Origin: Acidobacteriota bacterium
Lineage (GTDB): Bacteria; Acidobacteriota; Terriglobia; Terriglobales; Acidobacteriaceae
Length of the DNA stretch: 64,000 nt
Reading direction: 5' to 3'
Assembly (NCBI GenBank): GCA_018268915.1
Contig: JAFDVQ010000006.1
Span: forward strand, 434,001-498,000
This document shows, one piece after another, positions 17,454-26,240 of this stretch. Within the stretch, counting starts at the first letter, position 1. Every line of letters begins with the position of its first letter. The notes under the pieces were generated by a model. The model searched no databases. It had not been told where the DNA came from and was given only the letters and a program-made list of their open reading frames with translations. A program made the position numbers and the translations under genes.

Positions 17454-18785
17454 TCAGGACTCCATGATTTGAACATGATGCGTCACGGCCTCGCGCGGGA
17501 TGAGCGCTGACGTAATTGAAATGACTTCGCGAGTCGATCCGGCTGCACCACCGCCACCGGCGGGCCCGTTGGTGTAGAGCGCTTCCATCTCGCGAGGAAT
17601 CCATGAGGCAGTCGCCAGTGAGTTTGCGCGGCCCGCGGCGCGGAGGCGGATCTCGTACGGAATGGGTGCGTTGCTGGAGAGTTGAGAGCCGTGAATCGAA
17701 TTGAGGCCGATGAAGTCAAAACGCAGTTCGGTAATGAGATGATGGGCGAGTCGCCTGGCAAGTATGTCGCGGGCCAGTTCGGCGCGAGCGAACGCAGTGG
17801 GGCCTGCGTAAGAGATCTGACCCTCTCCAATGAATCCATCGCGATAACCAACCGACACCTTCAGAGTCGCCGGCCGCATACGCCCCGTTCCGCCGGAGAC
17901 GCTAACCCGATTGGGACCAACCTCACGAATCGAAACACCAGAAAAATCGGCGACTACATCGGGAGTGTAGTAGGCGGATGGGTCTTGTATCTCGTAGAGC
18001 AGCTGTTCCGTGCAAGTAGCGCGGTTCAGGAGACCGCCAGAGCCCACGACCTTGGAGAAGATAGCGGATCCATCGGCGCTCACCTCGGCTATGGGGAAGC
18101 CGAGACGGTCGAGGTCTGGGACGTCTTTGTAGCCGGGATCGGCGAAGTAGCCACCGGTGAGTTGACCTGCACACTCCAGCAGATGGCCAACTACAGTTCC
18201 CTGTCCGAGCAATTCCCAATTGTCGAGAGACCAGCCGAACTCGTGCATTAGCGGAGCGAGGAAGAGGGCGGGATCGGCTACACGCCCGGTGAGTATGATG
18301 TCGGCCTTGCTTGCAAGGGCTTCGAGGAGAGGCGCGACACCGAGGTAGGCGTTTGCAGAGAGCCAGGTATCGGGCGGCGGGAGAGGCCCTTCGGGTGTTT
18401 CGAACATTTTCTGGCCTCTACGCAAGCCATCGAGAACGTCGTCACCAGTAATTGCAGCGATGCGGAGACCACTAAGGCCGAGTCGCCGGGCAATGTCACG
18501 GGTCTTTGCAGCGGCAGCTTCAGGATTCGCGGCGCCCATATTGCTGATGATGCCAATGCCCTTGCGGGCACACGCGGGAAGTACGGCACTCATGCGTTCT
18601 TCCAGCAGAGGATCGTAGCCTGCTGACGGATCGACGAGCCGGGCCTTCTGTGCGATCGCAATGGTTCTTTCCGCCAGGCACTCGAAGACCAGGTAGGAGA
18701 TATCGCCATTCTCGGCTAGTTCTACGGCGGGATCGATTCTGTCACCCGAGTACCCCGCCCCGGCTCCGATTCTGACGGTCTTCAT
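17454..18785 (-). CDS. AtuA/DUF1446 family protein
   Basis: 443-residue cytoplasmic protein of the AtuA (acyclic terpene utilisation, DUF1446) family. The N-terminus VRIGAGAGYSGDRIDPAVELAENG is typical, as are TGRVADPALFLAPLMHEFGW and the HLLECAGQLTGGYFADPG segment. The family's biochemical role is unknown; genetics in Pseudomonas ties it to citronellol/geraniol breakdown. Here the usual C-terminal domain is encoded by the separate next gene, 2 bp downstream. GGAG lies 5 bp before ATG 18785. The CitMHS transporter ends 14 bp upstream, suggesting the substrate is a carboxylate brought in by that carrier. Confidence 0.88.
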   Translation of the reverse strand: MKTVRIGAGAGYSGDRIDPAVELAENGDISYLVFECLAERTIAIAQKARLVDPSAGYDPLLEERMSAVLPACARKGIGIISNMGAANPEAAAAKTRDIARRLGLSGLRIAAITGDDVLDGLRRGQKMFETPEGPLPPPDTWLSANAYLGVAPLLEALASKADIILTGRVADPALFLAPLMHEFGWSLDNWELLGQGTVVGHLLECAGQLTGGYFADPGYKDVPDLDRLGFPIAEVSADGSAIFSKVVGSGGLLNRATCTEQLLYEIQDPSAYYTPDVVADFSGVSIREVGPNRVSVSGGTGRMRPATLKVSVGYRDGFIGEGQISYAGPTAFARAELARDILARRLAHHLITELRFDFIGLNSIHGSQLSSNAPIPYEIRLRAAGRANSLATASWIPREMEALYTNGPAGGGGAAGSTREVISITSALIPREAVTHHVQIMES

Positions 18786-18799
18786 GGCTGCTCCATCGA

Positions 18800-20092
18800 C
18801 TAGAGAGGAATGATACGCAGAATCACTGCAGTCAAGGTCATCAGCAGGGACGCAGCAAACAGGAACGGAATCGTAAATCGCTGATGCTGAGCCAGGCTGA
18901 TTTCAGAGAGACCGACAACCAGATAGGTGGCGGGCGTAAGCGGGCTGACCGGGAATCCCGTAGTGTGCAGTCCTAGAAGGGCGGCGTGCGCAACGGTTAC
19001 AGCGGGCAACCCAGCGGAGGCTGCGGCATTGGAAAGCACAGGCAGGACTCCGAAGTAGAAGGAGTCGGGGTCGAAGAAGAGGCTGAGAGGCATTGAGACG
19101 GTAGCGAGGCAGAGCGGGATAAGACGGATTCCGTGCTGCGGCAAATGGCTGACAACCGCCGAAGCCATGGCGGTGACCATGCCTGTTCCCTTCATGATGC
19201 CCGTGAACGATCCGGCGGCGAAGAGAATGCTGGCCATGAGGATAGCTGCTGGCGCATGAGCGGTAATCCGTTCTTGTTGCCCTTTCAGGCTCGGGAAATT
19301 GAGAGTCAATGCGATCACAGTTCCAAGCATGAATGCAATCGCAGGATCGATGCGTCCGCTGATCATGGTGCCCAGAACAACCAGAGTGATCACGACATTG
19401 AGCAGAAAGAAGCGAGGACGGCTCGCTTCTGCACCGGAGTCAGACCCAATCAGAAGAGCACCTGCCCGAACGGGATGTTCGCTCAATCGGCGCTCCTCCC
19501 GCCTTCCAAGCCACCAGGACGTTCCAAAAACAAAGGCGAGTCCGACAAGCTGCACGGCGATAAGTGGGGTAAAAAGGGCAGACGCTGATACATGGAGCGC
19601 TGCTGAAGCCCGGAGCGTAGGTCCAGTCCACGGAAGAAAGTTGACGCCCGCTGCCATGGATGCAACGCAGGCGAGAATGCGTCGATCGATTCCGAGTTCG
19701 TCGTAGAGCGGCAGGACCGCGGGAATGGTGACAAGGAATGTAACAGCACCCGATCCGTCAAGGTGCACAAGCAGGGCCAACAGTGCGGTCCCGGGAACAA
19801 TGCGTGAGGGCTTGCGTCCGATGATTCGCAGCAGCCACGCAATAAACGGCTTCAGCATGCCGGCATCTGTCATGGTGCCGAAGAAGAGGATTGCGAAAAC
19901 GAACATGCCAATTACGCCGGCTATGCTCTCGATCCCGGAGATCATGAACTTCCCTGTTCGCATTCCAAACCCGCCGAGCAAGGAAGCAATCACCGGCACC
20001 ACGACCAGCGCGACAATGGGAGACACCCTCTTACTAAGGATAGCCGTCATCAGAGCGAGTATGGTGAGCACGCCGAGCGTGGCGAGTAGCAT
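18800..20092 (-). CDS. CitMHS-family carboxylate transporter
   Basis: 430-residue inner-membrane carrier with about 12 helices, matching the CitMHS family (citrate-metal:proton symporters). The N-terminal helix region LGVLTILALMTAILSKRVSPIVALVVVPV and the conserved loop HLDGSGAVTFLVTIPA are visible. CitMHS proteins import citrate complexed with Mg2+ or Ca2+, but homologues near AtuA genes may carry other organic acids; that is inference. It is the first gene of the four-gene operon ending at 16297. The 83 bp upstream separate it from mnmE, which is on the same strand. Confidence 0.87.
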   Translation of the reverse strand: MLLATLGVLTILALMTAILSKRVSPIVALVVVPVIASLLGGFGMRTGKFMISGIESIAGVIGMFVFAILFFGTMTDAGMLKPFIAWLLRIIGRKPSRIVPGTALLALLVHLDGSGAVTFLVTIPAVLPLYDELGIDRRILACVASMAAGVNFLPWTGPTLRASAALHVSASALFTPLIAVQLVGLAFVFGTSWWLGRREERRLSEHPVRAGALLIGSDSGAEASRPRFFLLNVVITLVVLGTMISGRIDPAIAFMLGTVIALTLNFPSLKGQQERITAHAPAAILMASILFAAGSFTGIMKGTGMVTAMASAVVSHLPQHGIRLIPLCLATVSMPLSLFFDPDSFYFGVLPVLSNAAASAGLPAVTVAHAALLGLHTTGFPVSPLTPATYLVVGLSEISLAQHQRFTIPFLFAASLLMTLTAVILRIIPL

Positions 20093-20175
20093 GCGAAAGA
20101 CTCTCGAGTGTAGCCGTCTAGAGAACTATAGGGGATGAGGTCGAGGTGAGAACCGGGGCCTCGAACGAATCAAGG

Positions 20176-21621
20176 TCATTTTCCGATGCAGAAAGTGCTG
20201 AAGATGAGATTGAGTATGTCGTCCGGAGTGGTTTGCCCGGTGAGAGAGTCGAGAGCCCACAAAGACCGATAGAGGTCGAGCAGGATCATCTCATGGGGAA
20301 TGCCAGTCTCGTTGGCGCGGAGGCTGTCTTCCAGCGCGGTCCGTGCAGTGACGATGGTCTGCTGCTGGCGAAGGTTGGTCAGCAAGCCCGATTCCGCGGC
20401 AGCCCCGCCAGCGGCGAGTTGAAGGATCTTTTCGCGGAGAGTGCTGATTCCGTCGCCAGTGATGGCGGAAGTGGCCACCGAGGGGAGGCAAAACTCCTCG
20501 GCAGCCGACTGGTCGGTGTGCATGGCAACTTGTCCCTGCTGGTCTGTGGCCAGGTCGCTTTTATTGATGGCAACCAGGGCGCTGCGGTCCCGGACGGCAG
20601 CGAGCAAGGTGCGCTCCTCGTGATTCAGAGGCTGAGTTGCATCGAGAACGATGAGGACGATCGCTGCGTCGGCGAGAGCCTGGCGGGACCGTTCGATACC
20701 CAGCTGTTCGATTTCTTCAAGTGTGTCGCGAAGGCCCGCCGTGTCGACAAGCTCCAGCGGGATGCCATCGAGGGAGATGCGCTCGGTTACAAGATCGCGC
20801 GTAGTTCCGGGAATGGCGGTGACGATGGCGCGATCGCGTTCAACGAGCCGGTTGAACAGGGAGCTCTTTCCCGCGTTAGGGCGGCCGACAATCGCGATAG
20901 TCAGTCCGTCATGGACAATGCGTCCACGAGCGAACGAGGCTTCGAGGGCGGCCAGCGGCGGGATTAGCTCATTGATACGGCGGGCAATCTCAGCTTGCGG
21001 AGTTATGTCGACGTCGTCTTCTCCAAAGTCGATGCCGGCCTCAAGCAGCGCGATTAACTCGACAAGCGAGTGCTTCATCGGTGCAACTCGGCGGCTCAGT
21101 GCTCCACCCATCTGGCTGGCGGCTTGGCGGGCCTGGGTCAGAGTCTGGGCTTCGATAAGGTCGCGGACAGCCTCCGCCTGGGTCAGATCGAGCTTGCCGG
21201 AAAGGAACGCACGCTCGGTAAACTCGCCGGGTTCAGCAAGTCGCGCCCCCAGCGACAGGGCGCGGCGAAGGAGCAGTTCGAGAACCACAGGAGACCCATG
21301 CGCAGCGATCTCGACCAGGTCGTCGCCGGAATAAGAATTAGGGGCGGCGAAGAAAGTGACCATGGCTTGGTCTATCTGGTCGCAAGCTCCACCGGACCCG
21401 GCTCCATCAGGTTTAGTTTCGTCGAGCACGGCCGCAAGACGGGCTCGGCCATGCTCGAGTGGCTCGCGGAGGCGGACTAGCTGCGCGGCGATGGAAGCGG
21501 AGTCAGGCCCGCTGAGGCGTACGATGCCTATCCCCCCGCGACCAGGAGGCGTCGAGATGGCTGCGATGGTGTCGACGATGGCCGCCGTCACTTCCGGAAT
21601 TGCAGGCTTGTCTTCGCTCAC
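20176..21621 (-). CDS. mnmE: tRNA uridine-5-carboxymethylaminomethyl modification GTPase MnmE
   Basis: 481-residue GTPase that with MnmG modifies the wobble uridine (cmnm5U34) of certain tRNAs. It has the N-terminal tetrahydrofolate-binding domain (DTIAAISTPPGRGGIGIVRLSG at the start), a helical domain and an inserted G domain with P-loop GRPNAGKSS, the DTAGLRDT switch II and NKSD guanine motif. It ends FCIGK, the family's invariant C-terminus whose cysteine is needed for activity. GTG 21621 is preferred; TTG 21630 is three codons upstream and possible. A TACAAT box 8 bp before the GTG could be a -10 element of a near-leaderless message. Length is normal. Confidence 0.95.
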   Translation of the reverse strand: MSEDKPAIPEVTAAIVDTIAAISTPPGRGGIGIVRLSGPDSASIAAQLVRLREPLEHGRARLAAVLDETKPDGAGSGGACDQIDQAMVTFFAAPNSYSGDDLVEIAAHGSPVVLELLLRRALSLGARLAEPGEFTERAFLSGKLDLTQAEAVRDLIEAQTLTQARQAASQMGGALSRRVAPMKHSLVELIALLEAGIDFGEDDVDITPQAEIARRINELIPPLAALEASFARGRIVHDGLTIAIVGRPNAGKSSLFNRLVERDRAIVTAIPGTTRDLVTERISLDGIPLELVDTAGLRDTLEEIEQLGIERSRQALADAAIVLIVLDATQPLNHEERTLLAAVRDRSALVAINKSDLATDQQGQVAMHTDQSAAEEFCLPSVATSAITGDGISTLREKILQLAAGGAAAESGLLTNLRQQQTIVTARTALEDSLRANETGIPHEMILLDLYRSLWALDSLTGQTTPDDILNLIFSTFCIGK

Positions 21622-21645
21622 GCACTTCAATTGTAGGAAACGGAC

Positions 21646-22149
21646 CTAAGCCGCGCCTTCGATCTGGCGAACATGGCGCAGGCAGATGAGCAGAGGAATC
21701 ACTCCAAGGATGCCGAAGCTGCAGTCAATAAGCCGCCAGTAGGGTGGTATCCCGCGGATGGGTCCAGCGATGAGCGCCAGAGGGATGACTCCGGCACAGG
21801 CGATGATGCCGAATTGGAGCACCCACTTGTTGCGCACCGGGTCGATGAGCGGACCTATAAAGGCGATAGCGATAACGAGATGAGCGAAGGCCAGCCAGTC
21901 AGTTCCGTAGGCCATAAATGGATATGACTGGTTAGTGCGCACAATGCCTTCGTGCACGCGGCGGAGCCAGACGTTGAGTGCAGGTTCACCCGTGGACGGC
22001 GCAGCCGGAGCAACGTGGAACATCTGATTCAGGATTGCCGTCTCGCGTTCCAGTGGGAATGCCGTGATGCCGCTCAAAACCAGCCCAATTACAAAGAGGA
22101 CGAGCCAGATGCGAATCTTCCGAACCTGACGTGCAGAAGTCGTGGCCAC
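21646..22149 (-). CDS. Small four-helix membrane protein, unknown
   Basis: About 167 residues with four predicted membrane helices: IWLVLFVIGLVLSG near the N-terminus, FAHLVIAIAFIGPLI, LQFGIIACAGVIPLALI and CSFGILGVIPLLICL. A soluble loop (about 45-85) lies between helices 1 and 2. GTG 22149 is the chosen start; upstream codons in frame are arginine/proline-rich and look non-coding. I do not recognise a named family. Ends 24 bp before the mnmE start on the same strand, so it may be co-transcribed with it. Confidence 0.65.
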   Translation of the reverse strand: MATTSARQVRKIRIWLVLFVIGLVLSGITAFPLERETAILNQMFHVAPAAPSTGEPALNVWLRRVHEGIVRTNQSYPFMAYGTDWLAFAHLVIAIAFIGPLIDPVRNKWVLQFGIIACAGVIPLALIAGPIRGIPPYWRLIDCSFGILGVIPLLICLRHVRQIEGAA

Positions 22150-22186
22150 CCCACAGTGTAGTGGATAAAGAACCTGAGGCGCAGCT

Positions 22187-22375
22187 CTACGCCGCGACGG
22201 CAAGTTGATTCGCGTCGAGGGATTCTTCTGGGCGATCGAGCACTGCGCTCAGATTCATGAGGGCGTGCGACGAGCAGGCAGGACATTGATGGTTGGCATT
22301 GCTGACACAGCTGCAGTCGAGGCAAAGAACAGCATCGTTGAGCGGAATCATCGAACTTTTGATAAGCGTGGTCAT
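22187..22375 (-). CDS. Small zinc-ribbon-like protein
   Basis: 62-residue protein starting at ATG 22375 with AGGGA about 8 bp upstream. It contains two cysteine pairs, CLDCSC (about 18-23) and CPAC (about 31-34), spaced as in a compact zinc ribbon (C-x2-C ... C-x2-C), then a short helix. No other domain. Small proteins of this layout occur in acidobacterial genomes without known function. It may bind zinc and act in regulation or assembly; this is inference. Confidence 0.6.
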   Translation of the reverse strand: MTTLIKSSMIPLNDAVLCLDCSCVSNANHQCPACSSHALMNLSAVLDRPEESLDANQLAVAA

Positions 22376-22698
22376 TTTGTGCTTCCCTGATCGTTCAAAA
22401 ACAGCGCCGGGTAAAGTGTTGCGCCGCATAACACAAAGGTGGGAGATGCATAGAAATAGAGGCCCGGGTGCTCGCAGAACGAGGACGATCCGGCTGTTGT
22501 TCTACTGCACTAATCCATAAGTCAGAAAAGAGTTAATCGGCAGACGCCTTTATGGGAACGAAAGCTCAACGTCCAGGCAACGACCTTTGGCCTGTGTTGT
22601 TGGTAATGCAACGGACGTGGGAGGCGGCGTTGACTTACGGCGAAAGGGGCTCAGGATTGAGAAAACACAGGCTCAATCCTTAAACACAGGTTCAATCC
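22376..22698. other. Intergenic region between divergent small genes
   Basis: No protein-coding signal was seen in this 323-bp stretch. It holds the 5' leader of the zinc-ribbon gene, including a weak hairpin (GTGTT at 22416-22420 with AACAC at 22430-22434), and at its right end the repeat/hairpin block described separately (22654-22698). Both neighbours are transcribed away from it, so it must contain two promoters, which I could not place. Confidence 0.6.
22654..22698 (+). repeat. Hairpin plus 17-bp direct repeat at the start of a secreted-protein gene
   Basis: Two 17-bp copies (22663-22679 and 22682-22698) of AAACACAGG[C/T]TCAATCC differ at one base and repeat with a 19-bp period, the second ending at the ATG. 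GGATTGAG (22654-22661) pairs perfectly with CTCAATCC in copy 1 and, with one G-T wobble, with TTCAATCC in copy 2, so two alternative hairpins are possible in the leader. Confidence 0.7.
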
Positions 22699-23295
22699 AT
22701 GAAGACCTTGTATTGCTTCTTGCTTGGTTGTCTCGTTGCCGTTTCGTCGGTCAACTGCAGTGCTCAGGACATCCCATCGCGGATGGCCGAGATGAAAACC
22801 GCCTACACCGCCTCGGGCAGCATCGTGGTGCTCGACGGCCAGACGCTCGTGATCGAACCCAACATGCCGAGTCCTGTCTGCGCGCTGCCCAGACAGGAGG
22901 ACGGAAAGACAACCTGGTACCGGTACGCTTTTCCGCTTGCCTCAATCACGGTTCCGCTGACCGCCGTTGACGAAAACATCGTGAGCGAGGATCGCGTCTT
23001 CACTGACCCCGCCGCCCCTCAGGCATATAAGCCCGGTGATCAGGGCGACGCCACTATGATCGTCGTGGTGGGAATGCCCGGCAAGAAGTTCCCGGCGCTT
23101 GTCTACGATCGCGAAAAGCTCGAACACCTCAGCCCCGGCCCCCACAGCTCCGCCGACTACGGGCAGTTCCAGGACCAGGTCGAGGCGTTCGGGCTCACTT
23201 TTGCAGACGATGTCGCTGCCCGCGAATTCGCTACCGCTCTCAGAAATGCCGTGAGAATGGCGAAGACGCAGGCGATGGCGACAACGCAGCGATAG
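22699..23295 (+). CDS. Secreted protein of unknown function
   Basis: 198-residue protein with a signal peptide (MKTLYCFLLGCLVAVSSVNC, cleavage near CSAQD; the cysteine could also be a lipobox residue). The mature part has a short beta-rich domain (GSIVVLDGQTLVIEPN, YRYAFPLASITVPL) and a helical C-terminus rich in A, R, and M. No known family recognised. No Shine-Dalgarno sequence is obvious; instead the second copy of a 17-bp repeat abuts the start codon, which may influence translation. Converges with the DUF1080 gene, 6 bp away. Confidence 0.75.
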   Translation: MKTLYCFLLGCLVAVSSVNCSAQDIPSRMAEMKTAYTASGSIVVLDGQTLVIEPNMPSPVCALPRQEDGKTTWYRYAFPLASITVPLTAVDENIVSEDRVFTDPAAPQAYKPGDQGDATMIVVVGMPGKKFPALVYDREKLEHLSPGPHSSADYGQFQDQVEAFGLTFADDVAAREFATALRNAVRMAKTQAMATTQR

Positions 23296-23301
23296 CGAGA
23301 T

Positions 23302-24090
23302 CTACGGCAGTTCGCGAATCCAGATGTTCCTGAAGCTCATTGGCTCGCTCTTGTCTCCGTGAGCCTGCAGCTTGACCGGCGCACTGTCGTATTTCTTATA
23401 GAACGGCTTGCCAATATAGAGCGTCTGTCCCTTCAGCTCGAAGTGATTCTCGACCAGCACGCCATTCAGGAAGACGGTCGCGTAGGCCGGTGTTTTCACT
23501 GAGCCATCTTCGTTGAACGTGGGAGCAGTCCAGGCGATGTCGTATGCTTGCCACTCGCCGGGTTTGCGGCTGGGGTTGGCGAGCGGAATCGCCTGCTTGT
23601 AGAGGCTGCCCACCATCCCGTTCACGTAGGTTGGATTGTTGTAGCCATCGAGCACCTGAAGCTCGTAGCCATCGTCGCCGGGACCTGTGCCTGCGAGAAA
23701 GATGCCGCTGTTGCCCCGGCCCTGACCTGTGCCGGTGATGCTGGCAGGAATCTTGTACTCCACGTGCAGCTGATAATTCTTGAAGCTGCGCTTGGTCTCG
23801 ATGTTGCCGCCCTTCTTGTTCACGGTCATCACGCCATCATGAACATCCCAGCTAGCAGCAGAGCCGTCCTTTACGTTCACCCACTCATCGATGTTTTTAC
23901 CGTCGAAAAGAACTACTGCGTCGGATGGCGGCGCGTTGCACTCGGCGGCGGGTGTAACTACCTTTGGCTCAGGTTTCCAGATCTCAGTGTCTTCTGGCTT
24001 TGGTTTGGGCTGCGCATTTTGCGCATACGTGGGTGCGGTCACAAGGAGGATAGATGCGGCAAAGAGAAGCTTCGGGAGTCGTGTCAGCAT
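23302..24090 (-). CDS. Secreted DUF1080 (3-keto-disaccharide hydrolase-like) protein
   Basis: 262-residue protein with a signal peptide (MLTRLPKLLFAASILLV, cleavage near PTYAQ) and a proline/lysine-rich linker to about residue 55. The rest is a DUF1080 domain, a concanavalin-like beta sandwich: VVLFDGKNIDEWVN, SWDVHDGVMTV, the GNSGIFLAG loop and a C-terminal MSFRNIWIREL strand, all diagnostic. Some family members hydrolyse 3-keto-glycosides; others have no known activity. ATG 24090 is preferred over an in-frame codon six residues upstream because the signal peptide starts there. It follows asparagine synthase by 39 bp on the same strand. Confidence 0.88.
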   Translation of the reverse strand: MLTRLPKLLFAASILLVTAPTYAQNAQPKPKPEDTEIWKPEPKVVTPAAECNAPPSDAVVLFDGKNIDEWVNVKDGSAASWDVHDGVMTVNKKGGNIETKRSFKNYQLHVEYKIPASITGTGQGRGNSGIFLAGTGPGDDGYELQVLDGYNNPTYVNGMVGSLYKQAIPLANPSRKPGEWQAYDIAWTAPTFNEDGSVKTPAYATVFLNGVLVENHFELKGQTLYIGKPFYKKYDSAPVKLQAHGDKSEPMSFRNIWIRELP

Positions 24091-24129
24091 AACCACGGGA
24101 GTATACACTACGGCGTTTCTGACATCGGC

Positions 24130-26055
24130 TCAGCAAGCCATGCCAAATCCTTCGTGGATGACGCACATGCTCACTAGCGGCATCAGAATCTGATCGTAGG
24201 CCGTGCGCGCACCCGCATCCATGGTGTGAATGCGATCCAGCATCTTCACGACTTCCTTCTGGTTGAAATATCCAATCGACGCCATCGTCTTCCCACGAAG
24301 CAGGTCCTGCACATAGACATGGAAGGTCTGGTCCGGATTAAGAGTAGCCGGCGGGCTCAGGAACGGATGCTTTTGCCGCTTGTACACCGTGTCCGTAATG
24401 ACATCGCGCACCGACTCGCGCAGCACGTACTTCTCCGTGAGCCCGCGAATCTTCATGTTTACGGGCTGCCTGCAGATGCACTCCACCACCCGGTGATCGA
24501 GAAAGGGCACGCGCCCTTCAATCGAGTGGCCCATCTCCATGCGATCTCCCAGCATGGTCAGGATGTAGTTCGCCAGCACCGACTTTCCCCACAGATACAG
24601 CGACTGGTTCAGTGCGTCGCGGCCCTTCAGCTGACCCGGAACGTCGATGTCCGAAAGCAATTGCATGTAGCTTTCACGGTGCTTGAATTTGCAGCTGAAG
24701 GCATCTGCCAACAGCGGGGCTGATTTAACCGCACGTGACGAGAATGTCTCGAACCAAGAAGGGACGTAGCCCAGGATGCGTCGAACCGCATCCAGATCAC
24801 CAGTATCGCCGTCAGGCAGCAGCAGACCGCGCGAGACCGCATTGTTGTCGTTCAGCCATTTCAGCAGTTGTTCGATCTCCGCCGGATTCTGCCCTTCGCG
24901 GTTGTAGAGCAGCATGTCGCGACGGAAATGCGCATACCCGCCAAGAATCTCATCGGAGCCCTCGCCGGTAATCACCACCTTGTATCCGGCATCGCGCACC
25001 GCTTTGCTCAGCAGGAACTTCGCCACCCCGTGCGCATTCACGCACAGCATCTCCGACTGCAGGATCGCGTCCGCGAAGTTCTCAGCCAGCGCGTTCTGGT
25101 TGATAGGGATGGTGTGGAACTTTGCACCCGCCAGCGCCGCCATTTCTTCGGCAATCGGCCCTTCATCGTACGCAACATCCTCAAACGTAAGCGTGAACGC
25201 CTGAATCGGATCGGGATGGTGGCGCGCAGCCAGTCCAAGCACTGAACACGAGTCGAGCCCGCCACTCAGGTAAACGCCCACCGGAACATCAGCACGCAAC
25301 CGTATGCGAACTGCCTCCTCCAGTTCATGCCGGAACTCGGCGATGTAATCAGCGTCGCTTCTGTTGCTGCTCGTATCTCCAAGGGGATAGTTGAAGTCCC
25401 AGTAGCGCGTGATCTGAAAATGCTTCTCCGTCACAACAAGGTAGTGTCCTGGCGGAACCAGAAACACTCCATCGTAGAGCGTTCGCATCTGGTGCCCGCC
25501 AAAGGTGAATGAGTTGAAGACGCTCTCTTCGTCCCATCGTGCCGGCACACCGGCAGTAAAGAGCGCCTTCACCTCCGACGCGATGTAGAGCTTCTCGTTG
25601 TGCCACGCATAGAACAGCGGCTTGATGCCGAACCGGTCGCGAGCAGCAAAAAGCGTCTGCTGCTTCTCGTCCCAGATGACAAATGCAAACTCGCCGCGGA
25701 GCTGGTGCACGCAATGCACTCCCACCTCTTCATATAGGTGCAGCGCAATCTCGCTGTCTGACCGTGTCCGCAGATGATGACCGCGCCCCTCCAGTTCCCG
25801 CTGGATCGATTCGTATTCGTAGAACTCGCCGTTTGCAACAAGGTGAGTTCTGTCATCTTCGCTCGAAATGGGCTGGTCGCCTGTCGCAAGGTCGATGATG
25901 CTCAGCCGCGCATGCCCCAGTCCGACGCGGCCATCCCGGCTGATCCACTGGTGCTGCCCGTCAGGGCCGCGATGATAAAGACGTTTCGTTGCCTTTTCAA
26001 GAACCGCCGGAGAGACCGGCTCGCGGCGCGAGTAGAGGGCCACAATTCCGCACAT
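24130..26055 (-). CDS. asnB: Asparagine synthase, glutamine-hydrolysing
   Basis: 641-residue two-domain enzyme making asparagine from aspartate, ATP and glutamine. ATG 26055 has AAGGAG 8 bp upstream and exposes Cys2 (MCGIVALYS), the nucleophile of the N-terminal glutaminase domain; RGPDG and the NGEFYEY segment are conserved in it. The synthetase domain carries the PP-loop SGGLDSCSVLGLA and later GEGSDEILGGY. The length fits the AsnB family that includes lasso-peptide and exopolysaccharide-linked members, so a role other than asparagine supply is possible, though no such partners are adjacent. Confidence 0.9.
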   Translation of the reverse strand: MCGIVALYSRREPVSPAVLEKATKRLYHRGPDGQHQWISRDGRVGLGHARLSIIDLATGDQPISSEDDRTHLVANGEFYEYESIQRELEGRGHHLRTRSDSEIALHLYEEVGVHCVHQLRGEFAFVIWDEKQQTLFAARDRFGIKPLFYAWHNEKLYIASEVKALFTAGVPARWDEESVFNSFTFGGHQMRTLYDGVFLVPPGHYLVVTEKHFQITRYWDFNYPLGDTSSNRSDADYIAEFRHELEEAVRIRLRADVPVGVYLSGGLDSCSVLGLAARHHPDPIQAFTLTFEDVAYDEGPIAEEMAALAGAKFHTIPINQNALAENFADAILQSEMLCVNAHGVAKFLLSKAVRDAGYKVVITGEGSDEILGGYAHFRRDMLLYNREGQNPAEIEQLLKWLNDNNAVSRGLLLPDGDTGDLDAVRRILGYVPSWFETFSSRAVKSAPLLADAFSCKFKHRESYMQLLSDIDVPGQLKGRDALNQSLYLWGKSVLANYILTMLGDRMEMGHSIEGRVPFLDHRVVECICRQPVNMKIRGLTEKYVLRESVRDVITDTVYKRQKHPFLSPPATLNPDQTFHVYVQDLLRGKTMASIGYFNQKEVVKMLDRIHTMDAGARTAYDQILMPLVSMCVIHEGFGMAC

Positions 26056-26187
26056 CTTGCGTGCTCCTTGCAGTATTTCCTTAGAGGTAGCCGCCCGAAG
26101 CAGAGCAACGGGGAAGGCGGGCAGCGCCAGAAGCATACGTGGGCCTCGGATAGGAGCGCAATCGAATTCTCGCCTGCGAACACGAAC

Positions 26188-26219
26188 GCAAAGACCCCGC
26201 CATCAAGCGGGGTCTTTGC
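26188..26219 (-). terminator. Strong hairpin terminator after the first orphan permease
   Basis: Perfect 13-bp inverted repeat (arms 26188-26200 and 26207-26219) with a 6-nt loop, 21 bp past the permease stop on the - strand. GC-rich inner stem, A/T outer stem; on the - strand it is followed by TTCGTGTTC, a weak U-tract. Confidence 0.8.
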
Positions 26220-26240
26220 ATCCATGACTGAAGCGAACGA

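Noticed and set aside
17152..17456. A frameshift splitting one AtuA gene in two
   Set aside because: The second part has its own ATG 2 bp after the stop and GGAG 8 bp upstream, and stand-alone AtuA C-terminal-domain proteins exist elsewhere; a natural two-gene form is more likely.
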